NCBI GenBank assembly: GCA_913020235.1 | Contig: CAJWBT010000004.1 | Location: 1-21,244 of the forward strand | DNA: 21,244 nt | Origin: an uncultured Chloroflexota bacterium | Lineage (GTDB): Bacteria > Chloroflexota > Dehalococcoidia > UBA3495 | Direction: 5' to 3' | In this document: positions 21,157 through 21,244 of the stretch, piece by piece | How positions within the stretch are numbered: the stretch's first letter is position 1 | Layout of the letters: the number at the start of each line of letters is the position of its first letter | Program-made: the position numbers and the translations under genes | The notes under the pieces: model-generated | Told to the model about the DNA's origin: nothing | Database searches by the model: none | Seen by the model: only the letters and a program-made list of their open reading frames with translations

Positions 21157-21244
21157 CTACTGCCGGTCCAGGCCCCGGACAAATTCCAGCCACACCCGGA
21201 CGCAGGGCACCGGCAGAATGTGGTGGACGTACCCCGAGATGCCG
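21157..21244 (-). CDS. C-terminal end of an unidentified protein, cut by window edge
   Basis: The minus strand is open from the right edge to a TAG at 21157-21159, giving 28 residues: GISGYVHHILPVPCVRVWLE followed by FVRGLDRQ. Codon use (G/C third positions) fits real coding. The fragment is too short to name. As with copy 1, the mobile-like element lies immediately after this stop. Confidence 0.5.
   Translation of the reverse strand, partial: GISGYVHHILPVPCVRVWLEFVRGLDRQ

Overview
The window is GC-rich bacterial DNA, densely coded on both strands. Genes are short-spaced, often with ATGA overlaps, and start sites usually follow GGAGG-type ribosome binding sites. A glycine decarboxylase split into two subunits, heme A synthesis, many lipoproteins, an F420/flavin (PPOX-fold) protein, MaoC, SDR and MmgE/PrpD enzymes, and dispersed GTCATTC...GAAGCGA...GAATCT-type repeats together suggest an aerobic, free-living member of the Chloroflexota, possibly a Dehalococcoidia/SAR202-like lineage. 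That placement is an inference from gene content; there is no rRNA or other marker gene here.

Left part (1-5775): a minus-strand osmoprotectant (glycine betaine/proline type) ABC importer in the order ATPase, permease, binding lipoprotein. The binding protein runs off the left edge. A 614-base gene-free stretch follows, then a double-hotdog MaoC-like protein (minus) divergent from a beta-hydroxyacid dehydrogenase (plus).

Centre-left (5833-10262): a complete glycine cleavage operon on the minus strand, gcvT-gcvH-gcvPA-gcvPB. It has translational-coupling overlaps at gcvT/gcvH and gcvPA/gcvPB and a convincing sigma70-type promoter upstream. gcvPA carries an in-frame palindromic repeat insertion near its C-terminus. 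Only the L-protein (lipoamide dehydrogenase) is missing from the cluster.

Centre (10364-15164): an SDR dehydrogenase and a small unknown protein (plus), a lipocalin-like (AttH/CrtC-type) lipoprotein (minus), a sugar-phosphate-isomerase-like TIM barrel and a PPOX-fold protein (plus), then a carboxylesterase (minus).

Right part (15556-21244): ctaA-ctaB for heme A/heme O synthesis (minus), a small lipoprotein (plus), a thioredoxin-fold lipoprotein with a C-x4-C motif and an MmgE/PrpD protein (both minus), and the last 28 codons of a further minus-strand gene.

The most unusual content is non-genic. Two nearly identical 138-bp copies of a long-hairpin, MITE-like element lie at 11496-11633 and 21006-21143, about 9.5 kb apart in the same orientation. 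Each is bounded by its own 12-14 bp direct repeat, and each abuts the stop codon of a minus-strand gene. A different palindromic repeat has been absorbed into the gcvPA reading frame. Further dispersed repeats fill several intergenic gaps. I found no CRISPR array, tRNA, rRNA, transposase, phage gene or convincing new multi-gene system.
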